From: Lachnospiraceae bacterium
GTDB taxonomy: Bacteria; Bacillota; Clostridia; Lachnospirales; Lachnospiraceae
Length of the DNA: 64,000 bases
Reading direction: 5' to 3'
Assembly: GCA_017936785.1 (NCBI GenBank)
Contig: JAGBEV010000015.1
Location: forward strand, 1-64,000
Below the pieces are notes generated by a model. That model saw only the letters and a list, made by a program, of their open reading frames with translations. It did not search any database and had not been told where the DNA came from. Shown piece by piece: positions 26,934-36,467 of this stretch (positions are counted from its first letter, which is position 1; every line of letters begins with the position of its first letter). The position numbers and the translations under genes are program-made.

Positions 26934-27678
26934 CAGGGGGATTCATCTCCTTCCATAAAATTTGAAAATATTCCCCGAATTTAGGGTGCTCCCTGACAGC
27001 AAGGGAACCTTTCTCCTTACAGGGAATATGGATATCCATGACCTTTATGACTCTGGCCGGTCTGGCTGACAGCACGATGATCTTATCCGAAAGGCTGATG
27101 GCTTCAGAAAGATCGTGGGTAACCAGAATTGCCGTTTTATTTTCACGGCGGATAATTTTGCCGATGTCATCTGCCACCAGCAGACGGGTCTGATAATCCA
27201 GTGCGCTGAAAGGTTCATCCAGAAGAAGGGTATCCGGGTCCAGTGCAAGAGTGCGGATCAGTGCTGCGCGCTGTCGCATGCCGCCGGATAACTGTCCCGG
27301 GTATTTGTCACGGAATTGGGATAATCCGTATTTATACAATAATTCTTCAAGCCTTTTTTTGGTGGATGCATTCATGGTCTTATGAATGGCGGGACCTAAA
27401 GAAATATTTTTCCAGATCGTATTGTAGGGCAATAATAAATCCTGTTGAAACATATAGCCAAAGGAAACATCTTCGTTGATAGTAATGGTTCCTCCGCCGG
27501 CTTCAATGAGTCCTGCAAGAATGGAAAGGATCGTGGACTTTCCACAGCCGCTTGGACCTACCAGGGAGACAAATTCCCCTTGTGAAACAGTAAATGAAAT
27601 ATCGGAAAGCGCTTCGATTTCACCATCCGGACGGTGGTAAGAAAAGGAAACGCCGTTTAATGCAATATAGGGTTCCAT
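26917..27678 (-). CDS. ABC transporter ATPase, NitT/TauT class
   Basis: A 253-residue ATPase with Walker A GPSGCGKST near residue 40, the signature LSGGMRQRAALIR, Walker B LLLDEPFSALD and the switch His in LVTHDLSEA. ATG 27678 on the - strand has an AGGAGG site. It leads the two-gene operon with the permease, and energises import through it. It is divergent from argH. An 8-bp inverted repeat TTTTCTAC/GTAGAAAA (27694-27717) lies in its leader. I see no TPP riboswitch. Confidence 0.92.
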   Translation of the reverse strand: MEPYIALNGVSFSYHRPDGEIEALSDISFTVSQGEFVSLVGPSGCGKSTILSILAGLIEAGGGTITINEDVSFGYMFQQDLLLPYNTIWKNISLGPAIHKTMNASTKKRLEELLYKYGLSQFRDKYPGQLSGGMRQRAALIRTLALDPDTLLLDEPFSALDYQTRLLVADDIGKIIRRENKTAILVTHDLSEAISLSDKIIVLSARPARVIKVMDIHIPCKEKGSLAVREHPKFGEYFQILWKEMNPPDERTA

Positions 27679-27750
27679 GAATATTCTCCTCCTTTTCTAC
27701 TAATGTATGTAGAAAAAATGACTTTGTGAGGGGTTTTTGGTCTGTATTTC

Positions 27751-27779
27751 TTGAAAAACGGCGCTTAGTATGCTATTAT
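27751..27779 (+). promoter_or_regulatory. Promoter of argH
   Basis: TTGAAA, 17 bp, TATTAT, ending 38 bp before the chosen start of argH. Confidence 0.65.
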
Positions 27780-27817
27780 CAAATTTAGTTTTAACATGAA
27801 TTTGGAGGATGAGTATC

Positions 27818-29221
27818 ATGGCACAGCTATGGGGAGGACGTTTTACAAAGGATACAGATGAATTGGTATATAATTTTAATGCATCCATTTCCTTTGACCG
27901 GAAATTCTTTCAACAGGATATTGAAGGCAGCATTGCCCATGTAGTCATGCTTCACAAACAGGGCATTCTCACTACGGAAGAAAAGGATGCGATTGTAAAA
28001 GGGCTTACCGGCATCCGTGAGGATGTGGAAAGCGGTAAGCTGGTTATCACAGAAGAATATGAGGATATTCACAGTTTTGTGGAAGCCAATCTTATAGACA
28101 GGATCGGAGATACCGGCAAAAAACTTCATACGGGAAGAAGCCGGAACGATCAGGTCGCATTGGATATGAAATTATACGTTCGCTCTGAGATCGTGAATGT
28201 AGATGAAATATTAAAAGAACTGCTGACAACCCTTCTTCACATTATGGAAGAAAATACGGAAACCTATATGCCGGGCTTTACCCATCTGCAAAAAGCCCAG
28301 CCCGTAACATTGGCACACCATTTGGGAGCATATTTTGAAATGTTCAAAAGGGACAGACTGCGTATGCGGGATATTTATCACAGAATGAATTACTGCCCTC
28401 TTGGTGCAGGTGCCCTGGCAGGTACAACCTATCCGCTGGACCGGGTTTATACCGCTTCTTTATTGGGATTTGAAGGTCCTACCTTAAACAGCATGGATTC
28501 CGTTGCTGACAGGGATTATGTCATAGAGTTTTTAAGCGCATTATCCACGATCATGATGCACTTAAGCCGTTTTTCTGAGGAGATCATTATCTGGAATTCC
28601 AATGAATACCGTTTTGTGGAAATCGATGATGCATACTCAACCGGAAGCAGCATTATGCCCCAAAAGAAAAATCCGGATATTGCGGAACTGGTCAGAGGAA
28701 AGACAGGGCGGGTTTATGGAGCCCTGATGTCCATGCTTACCACCTTAAAGGGAATTCCCCTGGCTTACAATAAAGATATGCAGGAAGATAAGGAGCTGAC
28801 CTTTGATGCCATTGATACGGTAAAAGGATGCTTAACCTTGTTTAATGGTATGATCTCTACCATGAAATTTTGCAATGATGTCATGGAAAAAAGCGCCATG
28901 AACGGCTTTACCAATGCTACGGATGCGGCAGATTATCTGGTCAATCATGGTGTTCCCTTCAGGGATGCCCACAGCATTATAGGTAAGCTGGTGCTGACCT
29001 GTATTGAAAAGGATAAGGCAATTCTGGATCTTTCCATGGAAGAGTTTAAGGAAATCAGCGATGTATTTGAACCGGATATTTATGATGCAGTCAGCTTAAA
29101 GACCTGTGTGGAAAAGAGACTTACCATAGGCGCACCGGGCAGGGCGGCAATGGAGAAGGTCATTGCCATGGAGAAAGAATACCTGCAAAGTGACTGGAAA
29201 GACAAGGATATGATTTATTAA
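27818..29221 (+). CDS. argH: Argininosuccinate lyase
   Basis: A 467-residue enzyme for the last step of arginine synthesis, splitting argininosuccinate into arginine and fumarate. It shows LWGGRFTK at the N-terminus, [11 protein letters not shown] near residue 105, [15 protein letters not shown], and the [12 protein letters not shown] signature with the catalytic Ser. I prefer ATG 27818 (MAQLWGG) over 27809 because GGAGG directly abuts the latter and is 9 bp from the former. argG is not in the window. asd follows after 53 bp. Confidence 0.96.
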   Translation: MAQLWGGRFTKDTDELVYNFNASISFDRKFFQQDIEGSIAHVVMLHKQGILTTEEKDAIVKGLTGIREDVESGKLVITEEYEDIHSFVEANLIDRIGDTGKKLHTGRSRNDQVALDMKLYVRSEIVNVDEILKELLTTLLHIMEENTETYMPGFTHLQKAQPVTLAHHLGAYFEMFKRDRLRMRDIYHRMNYCPLGAGALAGTTYPLDRVYTASLLGFEGPTLNSMDSVADRDYVIEFLSALSTIMMHLSRFSEEIIIWNSNEYRFVEIDDAYSTGSSIMPQKKNPDIAELVRGKTGRVYGALMSMLTTLKGIPLAYNKDMQEDKELTFDAIDTVKGCLTLFNGMISTMKFCNDVMEKSAMNGFTNATDAADYLVNHGVPFRDAHSIIGKLVLTCIEKDKAILDLSMEEFKEISDVFEPDIYDAVSLKTCVEKRLTIGAPGRAAMEKVIAMEKEYLQSDWKDKDMIY

Positions 29222-29274
29222 GCGGTCTGCCGCTAATAAATATAGTTACAAAATGAAATGAGGAGATTGGAAAA

Positions 29275-30360
29275 ATGAGTGAAAAATTAAAAGTCGGTAT
29301 TTTAGGCGGTACAGGTATGGTAGGACAGAGATTTATATCTCTCCTTGAAGACCACCCCTGGTTTGAAGTGACAACTATTGCAGCAAGTCCCAGATCTGCG
29401 GGAAAGACTTATGAAGAGGCAGTAGGCGGCAGATGGAAAATGGATACACCTATGCCGGAAGCCGTTAAAAATATAATCGTAAAAAATGTAAATGAAGTGG
29501 AAGAGGTTGCAGCAGAGGTTGATTTTGTCTTTTCCGCTGTAGATATGACAAAGGAAGAAATCAGAGCGATCGAAGATGCTTATGCAAAAACAGAAACACC
29601 TGTGGTTTCCAATAACTCTGCACACAGATGGACACCGGATGTACCTATGATCATTCCGGAGATCAATCCTGAGCATACAGACGTTATCGAAGCACAGAAA
29701 AAGCGCCTTGGAACCACAAGGGGTTTTGTTGCCGTAAAACCCAACTGTTCTATTCAGAGCTATGCACCGGTTCTTTACGCATGGCGTGAATTTGAGCCTT
29801 ATGAAGTGATCGCCACCACATATCAGGCAATTTCCGGCGCAGGAAAAACCTTTAAGGACTGGCCTGAAATGGTAGAAAATATTATTCCCTATATTGGCGG
29901 AGAAGAGGAAAAGAGCGAGAAAGAGCCTTTGAGAATTTATGGCAAGGTAGAGAACGGTCAGATCGTTCCTGCCGCTGAACCTAAGATCTCCTGCCAGTGT
30001 ATCCGTGTTCCTGTTTTGAACGGACATACGGCTGCAGTATTTGTAAAGTTCAGAAAACAGCCTACCAAAGAGCAGTTGATCGAAAAGCTTGTTTCCTTTA
30101 AAGGCGTTCCTCAGGAATTGGAATTACCTTCTGCTCCCAAGCAGTTTATCCAGTACATGGAGGAAGATAACAGACCTCAGGTAAAAGCAGATGTGGATTT
30201 TGAAAGAGGAATGGGTGTTTCCATCGGACGTTTAAGAGAAGATACTATTTATGACTATAAATTTGTGGGATTATCCCATAATACAGTCAGAGGTGCTGCA
30301 GGCGGTGCGGTGCTTTGTGCAGAATTATTAAAGGCTAAAGGTTTTATTACAAAGAAATAG
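29275..30360 (+). CDS. asd: Aspartate-semialdehyde dehydrogenase
   Basis: A 361-residue NADP-dependent enzyme of the archaeal/fungal-like branch, giving aspartate semialdehyde for lysine, threonine and methionine. It has GILGGTGMVGQRFI near the N-terminus, the active-site cysteine in VKPNCSIQSY, QAISGAGK, and the His in PVLNGHTAAV. ATG 29275 is preceded by GAGGAG. It probably shares a transcript with argH. Confidence 0.95.
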   Translation: MSEKLKVGILGGTGMVGQRFISLLEDHPWFEVTTIAASPRSAGKTYEEAVGGRWKMDTPMPEAVKNIIVKNVNEVEEVAAEVDFVFSAVDMTKEEIRAIEDAYAKTETPVVSNNSAHRWTPDVPMIIPEINPEHTDVIEAQKKRLGTTRGFVAVKPNCSIQSYAPVLYAWREFEPYEVIATTYQAISGAGKTFKDWPEMVENIIPYIGGEEEKSEKEPLRIYGKVENGQIVPAAEPKISCQCIRVPVLNGHTAAVFVKFRKQPTKEQLIEKLVSFKGVPQELELPSAPKQFIQYMEEDNRPQVKADVDFERGMGVSIGRLREDTIYDYKFVGLSHNTVRGAAGGAVLCAELLKAKGFITKK

Positions 30361-30411
30361 TTTGAAAAAACAGGGATTATAGTGAATGTAAGGAAAGGGA
30401 GGTTGGAACAA

Positions 30412-32139
30412 ATGGATGATCTGCAATTTCAACTGGATATGGTTCGTGCGTTAAATCAACAATTGAACGGTAAGGAGAAAATGTATCAGTTGGTTTGTTC
30501 CACCTCCCAAAATGCCTTTCTTTACATTGATTTTCAAAAGAATACCCTGGATGTACTGGGAAACTGGAAGGGCTTTTTTGACTTTCAGGCTGATACTCCA
30601 AAAGATATGATCAAACTTTTGGATCTGGTTGATGATAAAGATAAAAACAAACTGCAGAAAATTTTATTTCTGGAGAAAACCGGAGCCCAGAGCAAAGTGG
30701 CGGAATGTCATCTTTCTTCTACAGGAAAATGGCTGGAATTTGAATGTACAGTTTGTTATGATGGTAATTTTCCCATAGAAAAAGTAATCCGTATCAGAGA
30801 TATTACCAAATTTAAAAAACAGAATGAAGAATTAAGATATCTGGCATATTATGATATGCTTACAGGTTTATATAACAGAAATTATTTTGTGAGCATTTTA
30901 AGCGACTGGATAAGAGAAGCCCAGGAAAGCGGAGAAACCGTGGCTGTCATGTGTGTGGACATCGATAACTTCAAAAAGATCAATGACGGACTGGGACTTG
31001 TGGCAGGAGATGAATTGATACAGGCATTTGGTCTGTTTCTAAAGGGTTTTATGGATGAGCGGATCATTGTATCTCATGTAACGGATGATACCTATTATAT
31101 AGCAGTCAGAAATCCGGTGGAAAGCCACAGCCCGGAGAAACTTTTTGATGCCATTGTAAAGAGGGTGGAAGAACCTTTCCGTTTAATGGGCGGACATGAA
31201 ATATTCATTTCGGTCTGTGCCGGTGTGGCTGAATTCCCGGAGGCAGCTTCCAACAGTCTGGAGTTGATCAATTGCTCGGAAATCGTCATGTTCCGTGCCA
31301 AGGAACACGGTCCTAACAGCATGAGATATTTTGAAACTCCCATCTTTCAGGATTTTATTGACAATATCAATATAGAAAATAAATTAAAAGAAGCTGTTAA
31401 TATGAACCGCTTTGTATTGTATTACCAGCCTCAATATGATTCCAAATCCCAAAAACTCCGGGGAGTGGAAGCACTGATCCGCTGGCAGGATGAATCCGGC
31501 AAAATGATCAGTCCCGGTGTATTTATTCCCATTGCAGAAAAAAGCGGGATGATCGTGCCTATCGGCATGTGGGTTTTAGAAGAAGGCATCCGCAAATATG
31601 CCGCATGGCGGGAAAACTATAACTGCAACATGGTTTTATCATTAAATATTTCTGCCATACAGTATAAGCGTCCTGATTTTGTCAGCAATCTTTTGGAAAT
31701 TCTGGAAAAATACAAAGTAAATCCCAAGGATATTGAACTGGAAATTACGGAAAGTGTTTTGATTGATGATTTTGAACAGGTCGTTTCAAAGCTGCGTACC
31801 TTAAAGGAGTATGGAATTAAGATTTCTCTGGATGATTTCGGAACCGGTTATTCTTCCCTGTCATATTTGAAGGGACTTCCTATCGATACCCTTAAGATCG
31901 ATAAATCCTTTATTGACACGGTTATTCAGGATGAAAGCACACAGGTCATTACGGAATCCATCGTTTCCATGGTTAAGAAGCTGGGATATGAGACAGTTGC
32001 CGAAGGCGTGGAAACGGAAGAACAATATGAATATTTGAAAAAGATTGATTGTGATAATATTCAGGGATTCTTATTGGGCAAGCCTATGCCGGCAGAAGAT
32101 ATTGCGGGATTGTTGAGACAGAATTGCGCGACAGGCTGA
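30412..32139 (+). CDS. c-di-GMP phosphodiesterase: PAS-like, degenerate GGDEF and EAL domains
   Basis: A 575-residue soluble protein. Start ATG 30412 sits 9 bp behind AGGGAGG; a longer GTG frame at 30382 lacks a site. Residues ~20-140 are PAS-like. The GGDEF domain (~145-300) keeps YYDMLTGLYNRNYF and DIDNFKKIND, but the active-site GGDEF is VTDDT at about 223-227, so cyclase activity is unlikely. The EAL domain keeps EALIRW (E353), NISAIQ, EITES, DDFGTGYSSLSYL and KIDKSFI, the residues needed for metal binding and c-di-GMP hydrolysis. Prediction: a phosphodiesterase, with the degenerate GGDEF possibly binding GTP as a sensor. Confidence 0.9.
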   Translation: MDDLQFQLDMVRALNQQLNGKEKMYQLVCSTSQNAFLYIDFQKNTLDVLGNWKGFFDFQADTPKDMIKLLDLVDDKDKNKLQKILFLEKTGAQSKVAECHLSSTGKWLEFECTVCYDGNFPIEKVIRIRDITKFKKQNEELRYLAYYDMLTGLYNRNYFVSILSDWIREAQESGETVAVMCVDIDNFKKINDGLGLVAGDELIQAFGLFLKGFMDERIIVSHVTDDTYYIAVRNPVESHSPEKLFDAIVKRVEEPFRLMGGHEIFISVCAGVAEFPEAASNSLELINCSEIVMFRAKEHGPNSMRYFETPIFQDFIDNINIENKLKEAVNMNRFVLYYQPQYDSKSQKLRGVEALIRWQDESGKMISPGVFIPIAEKSGMIVPIGMWVLEEGIRKYAAWRENYNCNMVLSLNISAIQYKRPDFVSNLLEILEKYKVNPKDIELEITESVLIDDFEQVVSKLRTLKEYGIKISLDDFGTGYSSLSYLKGLPIDTLKIDKSFIDTVIQDESTQVITESIVSMVKKLGYETVAEGVETEEQYEYLKKIDCDNIQGFLLGKPMPAEDIAGLLRQNCATG

Positions 32140-32186
32140 GAAATTTTAGATAAAAGCCGATGGTTTAAGGGGTTAGGGTAGTTTCT

Positions 32187-33494
32187 ATGTTAGTTGGTCG
32201 CAATCGTGAGTATGGATATTTTGAAGAATATATGAAAAGGCCGGGCAGCCAGCTTGTGGTTTTCTATGGACAAAAGTTCCTTGGAAAGACCTCATTTTTG
32301 CTGGATTTCTGCAAAGACAGGCCTTTTTCTTATTGCCTCGCAAGGCCCGGATGCAAAGGGTGGCTGGAAAAGGATCTGGATCAGGCTGTATCCGGGCTTC
32401 ATGAGTTTTCGGCAGAAGGGAAAAAAATCCTGATCGTGGATGAATTTCAAAACCTTTCTAAAATAGAAGCGTTTATGCCTTTTTGCCTTAAATTGATGGA
32501 ACAGGAGCAAATATTGATCATACTGGTTTCTTCTGCCATTAACTGGGTGGAATCTTCCATGGTAAAATGTTTTGGCAGAAATGCTGTGAGGATCAACGGC
32601 TTTTATAAACTGAAGGAATTATCCTTTGGCGCTGTCTGCAGGCTTTATCCTGATCACTCCGGAAATGATCTGTTTATTCTTTACAGCATATTGGGCGGTA
32701 TTCCCGGTTTGTGGAATTTTATGGATATGGATAAGGAAATACGGGAAAATATACAGGAAAATATTTTGTCTGACCGATCGTATCTCCGCCACCATGGATA
32801 TCTGTACTGCATGGATGGCTTACGGGAAAGAGGCGTTTATGATACGATTTTAGCATCCATGGCAAAAGGGAATATAAAACTAAACGATCTCTATCAGACC
32901 ACGGGATATTCCAGAGCTAAGATCAGTGTCTACTTAAAAACACTGATGGAACAGGGACAGATTGAAAAGGTTTATTCCATAGAATGTCCCGGCATGGAAA
33001 ATACCAAAAAGGGAATCTATGAAATCAGCAATCGTTTTACTGCATTTTGGTTTCAGTTTCTCTATCCCCATGAAAGAGAACTGGCGCTGATGACAACAGA
33101 AGAATATTTTGACCAATATATTAAAGAAGGCTTGTCTGTATATTGCGGAGATTATATCAGAAAGGCAGTCAGAGAATATTTTCTGCTGACAGGAGTCATG
33201 CCGCCGGAAAGAAAAGCGGTTTCTGACCGTTTTGTGGGAAAAAAGCACAGCATTGATATTGTCTGGAAGACGGAAAAGGGATATAGCCTTGTATGGTGCA
33301 GAATGTATAAGGCAATGACTACTTATGAGGATTATAAGGAGCTGGTGGCTGCTGCAAATGAAGCAGGCATTAATGCTGCCGACTACTATCTGGTTTCTTA
33401 CATCAATTTTGACGAGAAGCTGGTCCTGGAAAGCCGGGTAAAAGAAAATCTGCATCTTTTGACCCTTGAAGATATTATGAAAGTATTTGATTAA
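32187..33494 (+). CDS. AAA-type ATPase with DUF234-like C-terminal domain
   Basis: A 435-residue protein. Walker A is GQKFLGKT near residues 29-36 and Walker B ILIVDEFQNL near 92, as in the archaeal-type ATPase_2 family. A winged-helix-like middle (LNDLYQTTGYSRAKISVYLKTL) is followed by a C-terminal DUF234-like nuclease-fold region (FVGKKHSIDIVWKTEKGYSLVWCR), where D-x-V and the later acidic residues resemble the restriction-endonuclease-like core. Family function is unclear. It ends 10 bp before topB, which suggests co-expression with DNA topology functions. The ribosome binding site (GGGGTTAGGG) is moderate. Confidence 0.8.
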   Translation: MLVGRNREYGYFEEYMKRPGSQLVVFYGQKFLGKTSFLLDFCKDRPFSYCLARPGCKGWLEKDLDQAVSGLHEFSAEGKKILIVDEFQNLSKIEAFMPFCLKLMEQEQILIILVSSAINWVESSMVKCFGRNAVRINGFYKLKELSFGAVCRLYPDHSGNDLFILYSILGGIPGLWNFMDMDKEIRENIQENILSDRSYLRHHGYLYCMDGLRERGVYDTILASMAKGNIKLNDLYQTTGYSRAKISVYLKTLMEQGQIEKVYSIECPGMENTKKGIYEISNRFTAFWFQFLYPHERELALMTTEEYFDQYIKEGLSVYCGDYIRKAVREYFLLTGVMPPERKAVSDRFVGKKHSIDIVWKTEKGYSLVWCRMYKAMTTYEDYKELVAAANEAGINAADYYLVSYINFDEKLVLESRVKENLHLLTLEDIMKVFD

Positions 33495-33504
33495 AGGATT
33501 TTAC

Positions 33505-35577
33505 ATGGATAAGAGTTTATATATTGCGGAAAAGCCCAGTGTGGCAAGGGAATTTGCCAAGGCCCTGAAGGAACAGATGAAGTCCTTTAACGGCTATATG
33601 GAGTCCGAAAATGCCGTTGTTACATGGTGTGTAGGGCATCTTGTTACCATGAGCTATCCCGATGCTTATGATGAAAAATTAAAAAGATGGTCTTTACAGA
33701 CGCTTCCATTCTTTCCCCCCGGTGATGAATTTAAATATGAGATCATCGATGGGGTAAAACAGCAGTTTCAAATTGTAAACGGACTTTTAAACAGGGAAGA
33801 TGTGAAACGGATCTATGTGTGTACCGACTCGGGAAGAGAAGGAGAATACATATACAGACTGGTGGAGCAGGAAGCCCATGTTGAAGGCAAGGAGCGGAGA
33901 AGAGTCTGGATCGATTCCCAGACCGAGGAAGAAATCCTGAGAGGAATCCGGGAAGCCAAGGATCTGTCAGAATATGATAATCTGGGTGCTTCGGCTTATC
34001 TTCGCGCCAAAGAAGATTATCTGATGGGCATCAATTTTTCCAGACTTCTGACCTTAAAGTATGGAGATTATATCAAAAATGCCCTTTCCATGGAGAAAAA
34101 TGCAGTTGTATCCGTAGGACGTGTCATGACCTGTGTTTTGGGCATGGTGGTGGACCGGGAAAGGGAAATACGGCACTTTGAAAAAACACCTTTCTACCGT
34201 GTCGTTGCAAGTCTTGATTTAAGCGGAAGCGATTTTGAAGGCGAATGGAAAGCAGTGGAAGGCTCGGAGTACTTCAACTCGCCTCTTTTATATAAGGAAA
34301 ATGGCTTTAAAAAAGAGGAAAGCGCCAAAGAACTGATAGAAAAACTGCAGCCCCATGATAAAATGACAGTTTCCAAAGTGGAAAAGAAAAAAGAGAAGAA
34401 AAATCCCCCTCTTTTATACAATCTGGCGGAACTGCAAAATGACTGTTCACGGTTGTTTAAGATCAGTCCTGATGAAACCCTGCGGATCGCTCAGGAGTTA
34501 TATGAAAAGAAGCTGACCACCTATCCCAGAACTGATGCCAGAGTTTTGTCAACAGCGGTGGCAAAGGAAATATACAAAAATATCAAAGGGCTCTGTTCCT
34601 ATGGCATCATGGCAGAGCGTGCTGCATATGTTCTAAGCAGTAAGAGCTACATTAATATAGCAAAAACAAAATATGTAAATGATAAAATGATCACAGACCA
34701 TTATGCCATTATCCCTACGGGACAGGGACTTGGGGCGTTAAACAGCCTTCATCCTACGGCTGCAAAGGTTTATGAATTGATCTGCGGCAGATTTTTGAGT
34801 ATTTTTTATCCGGCTGCGGAATATGAAAAATTATCTTTGGTACTGCAAAAGGAAAAGGAGTCCTTTTTTGCTTCTTTTAAAGTGTTGGTAAATCCCGGTT
34901 ATCTGACTGCGGTCAGCTACAGTTTTTCCAAAAAGAAAGAAACAGAACAAAGTGAAGGGGATTCCAATGGGGAAAACGGACAGGAAGCCAAAATAGATGA
35001 TTCCTTGCGAAGACAGCTTGCATTGTTGAAAAAGGGAATGGAGATTCCCATTTCCCAAATGACCATTAAGGAGGGAGAAACATCTCCGCCCAAAAGGTAT
35101 AATTCCGGTTCCCTGATCCTTGCCATGGAAAATGCCGGGCAGCTCATAGAAGATGAGGATCTGCGGGAACAGATCAAAGGAAGCGGTATCGGCACTTCCG
35201 CCACCAGGGCAGAAATATTGAAAAAGCTGGTGGCAAACGGCTATCTGAATCTGAACAAAAAGACGCAGATCATTACACCTGCATGTCTGGGAGAAGTGAT
35301 CTATGAAGTGGTCAACTGCTCCATTAAGTCCATGCTGGACCCCAAACTGACTGCAAGCTGGGAAAAAGGATTGACCATGGTTGCACAAGGGGATATCACT
35401 TCTGAGGAATATATGGTAAAATTAAAGGGATTTATATCACGAAGAACCGATTATGTGAAACAGACGGACAACAGAGGTTATCTGAATCAGTGTATGTCCT
35501 ATGTGAGAAGCAATTATACGGATATCGGCAGGAAAAGTTCCGGCAGGTCCAAAGCCGGCGCAAAAGAAAAAGGGTAA
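33505..35577 (+). CDS. topB: DNA topoisomerase III (type IA)
   Basis: A 690-residue topoisomerase. N-terminal Toprim begins YIAEKPSVA, with the metal site CTDSGREGEYIYRL near residue 110. The catalytic tyrosine is Y340 in KLTTYPRTDARVLS. The C-terminal half keeps GIGTSATRAEIL. It lacks the C-terminal zinc fingers typical of TopA, and is closer to the plasmid/Firmicute TopB class. It relaxes and decatenates DNA. ATG 33505 lies 10 bp after the ATPase stop. A chromosomal accessory copy is likely; there are no conjugation genes around it. Confidence 0.93.
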   Translation: MDKSLYIAEKPSVAREFAKALKEQMKSFNGYMESENAVVTWCVGHLVTMSYPDAYDEKLKRWSLQTLPFFPPGDEFKYEIIDGVKQQFQIVNGLLNREDVKRIYVCTDSGREGEYIYRLVEQEAHVEGKERRRVWIDSQTEEEILRGIREAKDLSEYDNLGASAYLRAKEDYLMGINFSRLLTLKYGDYIKNALSMEKNAVVSVGRVMTCVLGMVVDREREIRHFEKTPFYRVVASLDLSGSDFEGEWKAVEGSEYFNSPLLYKENGFKKEESAKELIEKLQPHDKMTVSKVEKKKEKKNPPLLYNLAELQNDCSRLFKISPDETLRIAQELYEKKLTTYPRTDARVLSTAVAKEIYKNIKGLCSYGIMAERAAYVLSSKSYINIAKTKYVNDKMITDHYAIIPTGQGLGALNSLHPTAAKVYELICGRFLSIFYPAAEYEKLSLVLQKEKESFFASFKVLVNPGYLTAVSYSFSKKKETEQSEGDSNGENGQEAKIDDSLRRQLALLKKGMEIPISQMTIKEGETSPPKRYNSGSLILAMENAGQLIEDEDLREQIKGSGIGTSATRAEILKKLVANGYLNLNKKTQIITPACLGEVIYEVVNCSIKSMLDPKLTASWEKGLTMVAQGDITSEEYMVKLKGFISRRTDYVKQTDNRGYLNQCMSYVRSNYTDIGRKSSGRSKAGAKEKG

Positions 35578-35611
35578 AGCAAAAAAATAAAAGAAAAGGG
35601 AGAGAAGCGTT

Positions 35612-36280
35612 ATGTTAGACATGTTCAAAATCGACAAGTACCTGGATGTAAACAAAACCCTGGCACAGTTTTTATTTGAGGGAATCGATTATCCCTGGGA
35701 AGTTCTTCCCAGAATCGAAGCCTTTATTATGCAGCTGGGACCTATGCTTCCGGCAGAAGAATTTGACCGGATCGGTGAAAATGTATGGATCGCAAAATCC
35801 GCAACAGTGGCGGACAGCGCCAGCATTACAGGACCCTGCATCATTGATGCCAATGCACAGATCAGACATTGTGCGTTTATCAGGGGAAATGCCATTATCG
35901 GAAAAGGTGCTGTAGTCGGAAATTCCTGTGAGATCAAAAACAGCCTGCTGTTTGATGAAGTGGAAGTACCTCATTACAACTATGTGGGAGACAGCGTATT
36001 AGGATATAAAGCACATCTGGGCGCAGGAGCCATTACTTCCAATATTAAAAATGATAAGAAGAATGTAGTGATCAAATTCCCGCTGGGCGAAATTGAGACC
36101 GGGTTAAGGAAGCTTGGGGCTGTTGTAGGCGACGGCGTACAGGTTGGGTGCAATACAGTATTGAATCCGGGAACCGTGATCGGAAAAAATACCCGCATTT
36201 ATCCCTTAAACTCTGTAAGAGGATGGGTGGATGAAAATTCCATTTACAAAAAAGAAGGCACTGTAACAGAGATGATTTAG
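35612..36280 (+). CDS. Left-handed beta-helix (hexapeptide repeat) protein, GlmU C-terminal-like
   Basis: A 222-residue protein. Residues ~1-55 are an N-terminal helical segment (FKIDKYLDVNKTLAQFLFEG). From ~60 to 205 hexapeptide repeats of the [LIV]-G-x4 type run through IAKSATVADSASITGPCII, AFIRGNAIIGKGAVVGNS and VGDGVQVGCNTVLNPGTVIGKN. The text resembles the acetyl/acyltransferase half of GlmU-like nucleotidyltransferases (EIKNSLLFDEVEVPHYNYVGDSVLG), but the uridylyltransferase half is absent. Probable sugar-nucleotide or acyltransferase-type enzyme; substrate unknown. ATG 35612, RBS AGGGAGAG. Confidence 0.85.
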   Translation: MLDMFKIDKYLDVNKTLAQFLFEGIDYPWEVLPRIEAFIMQLGPMLPAEEFDRIGENVWIAKSATVADSASITGPCIIDANAQIRHCAFIRGNAIIGKGAVVGNSCEIKNSLLFDEVEVPHYNYVGDSVLGYKAHLGAGAITSNIKNDKKNVVIKFPLGEIETGLRKLGAVVGDGVQVGCNTVLNPGTVIGKNTRIYPLNSVRGWVDENSIYKKEGTVTEMI

Positions 36281-36323
36281 TCAATTTGTCACTGTTTTTT
36301 CATATTTTTAAAAGGTCTTTCTA

Positions 36324-36352
36324 TTGACGAATCTGTAGAAGTATTGTATATT
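36324..36352 (+). promoter_or_regulatory. Promoter of the TrpXYZ-like operon
   Basis: TTGACG, 17 bp, TATATT. The leader (~105 nt) contains an inverted repeat GGTTGAA/TTCAACC (36359-36384) and ACCGCA/TGCGGT arms further down, which could fold; no T-rich tail follows, so no terminator is claimed. Confidence 0.7.
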
Positions 36353-36467
36353 TTATTAGGTTGAAGTGATAAAGAATTTCAACCATTGTCATGCAAATAC
36401 CGCAGACAGGTACGATGAAACATAAGAACCGGCGTTCATGCGGTAAATGAAAAGGGAGGAAGACATT

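Noticed and set aside
25985-27720. tRNA-Thr as an integration site with the - strand ABC genes as cargo
   Set aside because: No integrase, no repeat of the tRNA 3' end, and the neighbouring genes look ordinary.
27679-27808. TPP riboswitch in front of the NitT/TauT-type ABC genes
   Set aside because: None of the conserved thi-box text is present on the - strand.
29302-30027. Long - strand open frame inside asd
   Set aside because: Same reason: antisense to a conserved enzyme, with cysteine/histidine-rich nonsense text.
32187-36280. Mobile element carrying the ATPase and topB
   Set aside because: No relaxase, integrase, conjugation genes or terminal repeats are visible, and base use is like that of the neighbours.
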